A model generated the notes under the pieces. It had not been told where the DNA came from. It ran no database searches and was given only the letters and a program-made list of their open reading frames with translations. A stretch of 61,736 bases of DNA from contig NZ_PCOU01000034.1 in the NCBI RefSeq assembly GCF_002979455.1, positions 1 through 61,736 of the forward strand, given 5' to 3'. Below, piece by piece: positions 58,937-61,736 of this stretch (position 1 is the stretch's first letter; every line of letters starts with the position of its first letter). The stretch comes from Chryseobacterium sp. MYb7. GTDB taxonomy: Bacteria; Bacteroidota; Bacteroidia; Flavobacteriales; Weeksellaceae. The translations under genes and the position numbers were made by a program.

Positions 58937-60565
58937 ATGGACATCGAATTCAATAAACGAGAAGATCAGAACAGATTAAAATTATCTGAAATAAATCGCT
59001 TACTCACTGAGATCAAAAAAGGAGGTGGTGAGAAGAGGCTTCAAAAGCTTCGTGATGAAGGAAAAATGACAGCAAGAGAAAGAATAGATTATCTTCTCGA
59101 TAAAGATTCAGATTCCATAGAAGTTGGAGCATTTGCAGGATACGACATGTATAAGGAGCATGGCGGATGCCCTAGCGGAGGAGTTGTAGTGGTTATTGGC
59201 TACGTTTCCGGAAGACAGTGTATCGTTGTTGCTAATGATGCATCTGTAAAAGCGGGTGCATGGTTTCCTATCACAGGAAAGAAAAACCTGAGAGCGCAGG
59301 AAATAGCCATGGAAAATAAACTACCAATCATTTATCTGGTAGACTCTGCTGGCGTTTATCTTCCGATGCAGGATGAGATTTTCCCGGATAAAGAGCATTT
59401 TGGAAGAATTTTCAGAAATAATGCTAAAATGAGCTCTATGGGAATCATCCAGATTTCTGCCGTTATGGGCAGTTGTGTAGCTGGAGGAGCCTATTTGCCT
59501 ATCATGAGTGATGAAGCTATGATTGTGGATAAAACAGGTTCCATTTTCCTTGCCGGAAGTTATTTGGTAAAAGCAGCGATCGGAGAAAGTATAGATAATG
59601 AAACGCTGGGTGGGGCTACTACTCACTGCTCTATTTCTGGTGTAACAGATTATAAAGCGAAAGATGATAAAGATGCTCTGAATAGAATCAAAACCATCAT
59701 GAAATCTATCGGAAGTACTGAAAAAGCAGGCTTTGACAGAATAGAAAGCTTCCCTCCAAAAGAAAATCCTGAAAATATTTTTGGAATAATGCCGGTTTCA
59801 AGAGCCGAGCAATATGATACCTACGAAATTATCAAATGTATTGTAGATAACTCCGAATATGATGAATATAAGCCAGACTACGGTAAAAGTATTATCTGCG
59901 CAACAGCAAGAGTTGATGGCTGGTCTGTAGGAATTGTAGCCAATCAGAGAAAACTGGTTAAAAGTGGAAAAGGAGAAATGCAGTTTGGTGGAGTAATCTA
60001 CTCTGACTCTGCTGATAAAGCTACCCGATTCATTGCTAACTGTAATCAAAGAAAAATACCTTTAATTTTCTTGCAGGATGTTACCGGATTCATGGTAGGT
60101 TCAAAATCAGAACATGGCGGTATCATTAAAGATGGTGCTAAAATGGTAAATGCTGTTTCGAATTCTGTAGTTCCTAAATTTACCATCATTACAGGAAACT
60201 CTTATGGTGCTGGAAATTATGCAATGTGTGGAAAAGCCTATGACCCTAGATTAATTGTTGCTTGGCCTTGGGCAGATTTAGCTGTAATGGGTGGAGCCCA
60301 AGCTGCAAAAGTATTAGCTCAGATCCAGGAATCAACCTTAAAAAAACAAGGAAAAGAGATTTCCGAAGAAGAGCACAACGAAATTTTGGATACCATTTCA
60401 AAGAAGTATCAGAAACAAACAGAATCTACTTATGCTGCTGCAAGATTATGGACAGATGCCATTATCAACCCAGCAGATACAAGAAAATGGATTTCTATGG
60501 GAATTGAAGCCGCTAATCACTCTCCTATTACAGAGAAATTCAACTTGGGAGTAATACAGGTTTAA
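58937..60565 (+). CDS. Acyl-CoA carboxylase beta (carboxyltransferase) subunit
   Basis: 542 residues, usual length. It transfers carboxyl from biotin to an acyl-CoA such as propionyl- or methylcrotonyl-CoA. Features: KMTARERIDYLLDKDS at the N-terminus, IIYLVDSAGVYLPMQDEIFP (methylcrotonyl-like pattern), VAGGAYLPIMSDEA, GFMVGSKSEHGGIIKDGAKM and GNSYGAGNYAMCGKAYDPRL in the second half. The biotin carboxylase subunit is not next to it, so the specificity cannot be settled here. It is monocistronic with a very strong terminator. Confidence 0.92.
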   Translation: MDIEFNKREDQNRLKLSEINRLLTEIKKGGGEKRLQKLRDEGKMTARERIDYLLDKDSDSIEVGAFAGYDMYKEHGGCPSGGVVVVIGYVSGRQCIVVANDASVKAGAWFPITGKKNLRAQEIAMENKLPIIYLVDSAGVYLPMQDEIFPDKEHFGRIFRNNAKMSSMGIIQISAVMGSCVAGGAYLPIMSDEAMIVDKTGSIFLAGSYLVKAAIGESIDNETLGGATTHCSISGVTDYKAKDDKDALNRIKTIMKSIGSTEKAGFDRIESFPPKENPENIFGIMPVSRAEQYDTYEIIKCIVDNSEYDEYKPDYGKSIICATARVDGWSVGIVANQRKLVKSGKGEMQFGGVIYSDSADKATRFIANCNQRKIPLIFLQDVTGFMVGSKSEHGGIIKDGAKMVNAVSNSVVPKFTIITGNSYGAGNYAMCGKAYDPRLIVAWPWADLAVMGGAQAAKVLAQIQESTLKKQGKEISEEEHNEILDTISKKYQKQTESTYAAARLWTDAIINPADTRKWISMGIEAANHSPITEKFNLGVIQV

Positions 60566-60582
60566 TAGATAATTCAAAATAG

Positions 60583-60620
60583 AAATCGGCTACCTCATTG
60601 TGAGGTAGCCGATTTTTTAT
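60583..60620 (+). terminator. Intrinsic terminator of the carboxylase gene
   Basis: Perfect 15-bp stem AAATCGGCTACCTCA / TGAGGTAGCCGATTT with a 3-base loop and a T run. Confidence 0.92.
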
Positions 60621-60754
60621 GATTTAAAAGTTATTTAAACTTCAGGATTTATCCATTAAGACAAAATACATCAGTACATTTAACTCAACAGAAGTACTCA
60701 AAATGTTGAAGTCCTGCTACAAAAAGGTTCTTCAAAAAACATAAAGCGCATCGA

Positions 60755-60952
60755 TTACAAATATTCCTCTTTACACCAATCTTTTGGGTTACCAAGCTGC
60801 ACACAGCACTGATATTTCGTCATACATATTCCATTAGGCCAGCCTGTAGGATAGCACATTCCAAACTGTGGATCATCTGGGCACCCTGGTCCTGTTGCTC
60901 CCCCATTAAGTGACTTTAAAGTTGTTCTTGAAATTTTCACTAAGTTATTCAT
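60755..60952 (-). CDS. Bacteriocin-like double-glycine precursor peptide, six Cys
   Basis: 65 residues. The leader MNNLVKISRTTLKSLNGG (1-18) ends in Gly-Gly, as in double-glycine leaders cleaved by C39 peptidase transporters, and its KISR..LKS.NGG pattern is the type common in Chryseobacterium bacteriocin-like precursors. The 47-residue core has six Cys at 24, 33, 43, 49, 50 and 60 (C-x8-C-x9-C-x5-CC-x9-C), with several Gly and Pro, so three disulfides are possible. No transporter, modifying enzyme or immunity gene is visible within the window. The biological role is unproven. Confidence 0.72.
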   Translation of the reverse strand: MNNLVKISRTTLKSLNGGATGPGCPDDPQFGMCYPTGWPNGICMTKYQCCVQLGNPKDWCKEEYL

Positions 60953-61182
60953 AGTTTTTTAGTTTTTAATATTCCTACTCTATTTAAGCTTTTCGGATAA
61001 CGCTTTTCTAATATACAATTTTATCATCATACAGTGAAATTTAATTAGAAAAACAGCTATTGAAGGTTTTATAGAATAATAATGCATATAGATAAGCACA
61101 ATTTCAATTGGTTTATTCCTTAGGAATCCAAACTCATTATCCAGGTTTTCAAAATCCAGAGCCAAAACCTTAGGAGCTTCAT
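60953..61182. other. Spacer upstream of the bacteriocin-like gene
   Basis: No convincing gene or clear TAnnTTTG box. An open frame on the reverse strand (60980-61165, 61 residues) shows no family features. Confidence 0.45.
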
Positions 61183-61284
61183 CCCGCTATTCATTCATAC
61201 TCCTCACACTAAAGCTCTCCCATGCTCCAGCCCATCCGCTCTCCCACACAAGCTGCGGGGTAACCATTGCTATCGGGGCTAGGG
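61183..61284. repeat. Dispersed 'CCCGCTATTC..GCGGGGTAACC' repeat
   Basis: Starts CCCGCTATTCATTCATACTC and ends GCTGCGGGGTAACCATTGCT then ATCGGGGCTAG. Similar long spacer repeats are common in Flavobacteriales genomes (general knowledge); only one copy is seen here. Confidence 0.4.
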
Positions 61285-61293
61285 GAAGATCAA

Positions 61294-61351
61294 TTGTGAA
61301 TGATGAATTATAAATGATAAATGATGAGTGTTGTAAATCGTAAGTTGTAAA
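61294..61351 (+). repeat. Heptamer array TGATRAA/TTGTAAA
   Basis: Five tandem 7-base units (TTGTGAA, TGATGAA and related) at 61294-61328, then a 2-base slip and three units of form TYGTAAR at 61331-61351. Confidence 0.75.
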
Positions 61352-61371
61352 TATCCATACTATCCCTATTG

Positions 61372-61524
61372 TGTCATTCCGTAGGAATTCTGGCTTATGA
61401 TCAGAGTCTTAAAGATTCAAAAGATCAAGTACAGATACTTTGCAAGTATTGAATGATTTGATATTCTAAGAAATACTTTGTGATAGAATACCCTCCTGGA
61501 TTGTTTAGACTCTTACGGAGTGAC
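61372..61524. repeat. About 150-bp element with imperfect terminal inverted repeats
   Basis: TGTCATTCCGTAGGAATTCT at 61372-61391 and, in reverse complement, TGTCACTCCGTAAGAGTCT at 61506-61524. Internal sequence is A/T-rich with a short inverted pair (ATACTT..AAGTAT, 61434-61449). No coding frame. MITE-like. Confidence 0.6.
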
Positions 61525-61551
61525 AATGCTCAGGGGATAAAGATTATACCA

Positions 61552-61607
61552 GGGTTAAAGGATAAGGCTGGGCGATGGGAGCTGGATTACTCATCCCTAA
61601 TCCCTCT
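61552..61607. repeat. Heptamer-period repeat at the right edge
   Basis: G-rich units GGGTTAA, AGGATAA, GGCTGGG and two more at 61552-61586; C-rich units ATCCCTA, ATCCCTC at 61593-61606 in the complementary sense. Confidence 0.55.
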
Positions 61608-61736
61608 GAACTGTTTGTTTGAATAATAGAAGTATAGGGTTATGGAGCTGGAAATGTTTTTGTTTGGGGTTATTTTTATTTTTGTTTTTGTTTTTGGTAT
61701 AGGTATAAAACAAAAAAATCCTTTATCATCAGATAA
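61608..61736. other. T-rich right edge without a gene
   Basis: Runs of TTTTTG units (61651-61693). I see no coding frame or terminator. Whatever gene this belongs to lies outside the window. Confidence 0.4.

Noticed and set aside
60980..61165. 61-residue open frame on the reverse strand just upstream of the bacteriocin-like gene
   Set aside because: No signal, leader or family pattern; low-complexity hydrophobic content typical of chance frames in AT-rich DNA; no promoter box.
1..61736. tRNA, rRNA, CRISPR arrays, integrase or prophage genes
   Set aside because: I looked for tRNA-like arms, regularly spaced identical repeats and phage signature genes and found none that could be supported.

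Overview
The window is AT-rich Bacteroidota DNA, most likely from Chryseobacterium or a close relative in Weeksellaceae. This is an inference from several signs: type IX secretion genes (PorP/SprF-like, PorV/PorQ-like, and an ELWxxDGT protein with a type A sorting domain), DUF5606 and DUF3822 genes, and a Chryseobacterium-type double-glycine leader peptide. Promoters also fit the Bacteroidota form (TTTG, about 19 bases, TAnnTTTG), and classical Shine-Dalgarno sequences are mostly absent. I saw no rRNA, tRNA, CRISPR array or prophage. Almost everything is chromosomal housekeeping and cell-envelope content, and the unusual material lies mainly in the spacers.

Layout. Bases 1-6.1 kb: a possible transposase tail, two tandem paralogous secreted proteins, a propeller-like lipoprotein, mazG, a DUF5606 gene, and def-ruvX overlapping by 4 bases. 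Bases 5.6-8.6 kb: a SixA-type phosphatase overlapping a broken archaemetzincin-like protease gene, then a secreted serine hydrolase. Bases 8.6-15.3 kb: two small exported proteins, a phosphoesterase, a Smr protein, DUF3822-rsmD, a divergent hxlR/nitroreductase pair with a clear operator, murI and hemW. Bases 15.3-22.8 kb: porP/sprF, an RluD-type pseudouridine synthase, a PASTA protein divergent from ddl, coaD, a four-helix-bundle gene framed by heptamer repeats, a TRIC-type channel, and folA.

Bases 22.9-32.5 kb: a lemA-TPM-TPM operon, a kefF-kefC-like pair, a DUF2807 lipoprotein, an M3 peptidase, ychJ, slyD, a VF530 protein and a 50-residue basic protein. Bases 32.5-43 kb: sbcD-sbcC, a tandem universal stress protein, a phosphate transporter, an LLM flavin enzyme and a DPP-IV-like peptidase. 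Bases 43-52.5 kb: YceI, a DODA-type dioxygenase, a carboxypeptidase-regulatory-domain protein, an S8 protease, a GNAT enzyme, hutH, an exported protein and uvrC. Bases 52.5-61.7 kb: the ELWxxDGT protein with an exported protein and a PorV/PorQ family protein, a DMT transporter, a candidate small RNA, an acyl-CoA carboxylase beta subunit, a Cys-rich bacteriocin-like precursor, and a repeat-filled end.

Genes that work together: sbcD/sbcC (DNA end processing), kefF/kefC (K+ efflux and its flavoprotein partner), lemA/TPM/TPM (envelope module), ddl/murI/PASTA protein (cell wall), ruvX/uvrC/sbcCD (DNA repair), and PorP/PorV/ELWxxDGT (type IX secretion). The strongest items for a second look are: a disulfide-rich double-glycine peptide; a candidate 110-nt RNA with its own promoter and terminator at 58.67-58.83 kb; an archaemetzincin gene broken at both ends; a perfect 18-bp inverted repeat between hxlR and its target; and a family of degenerate 7-base-period repeats in at least ten spacers, one pair of which brackets the four-helix-bundle gene and supplies its start codon.
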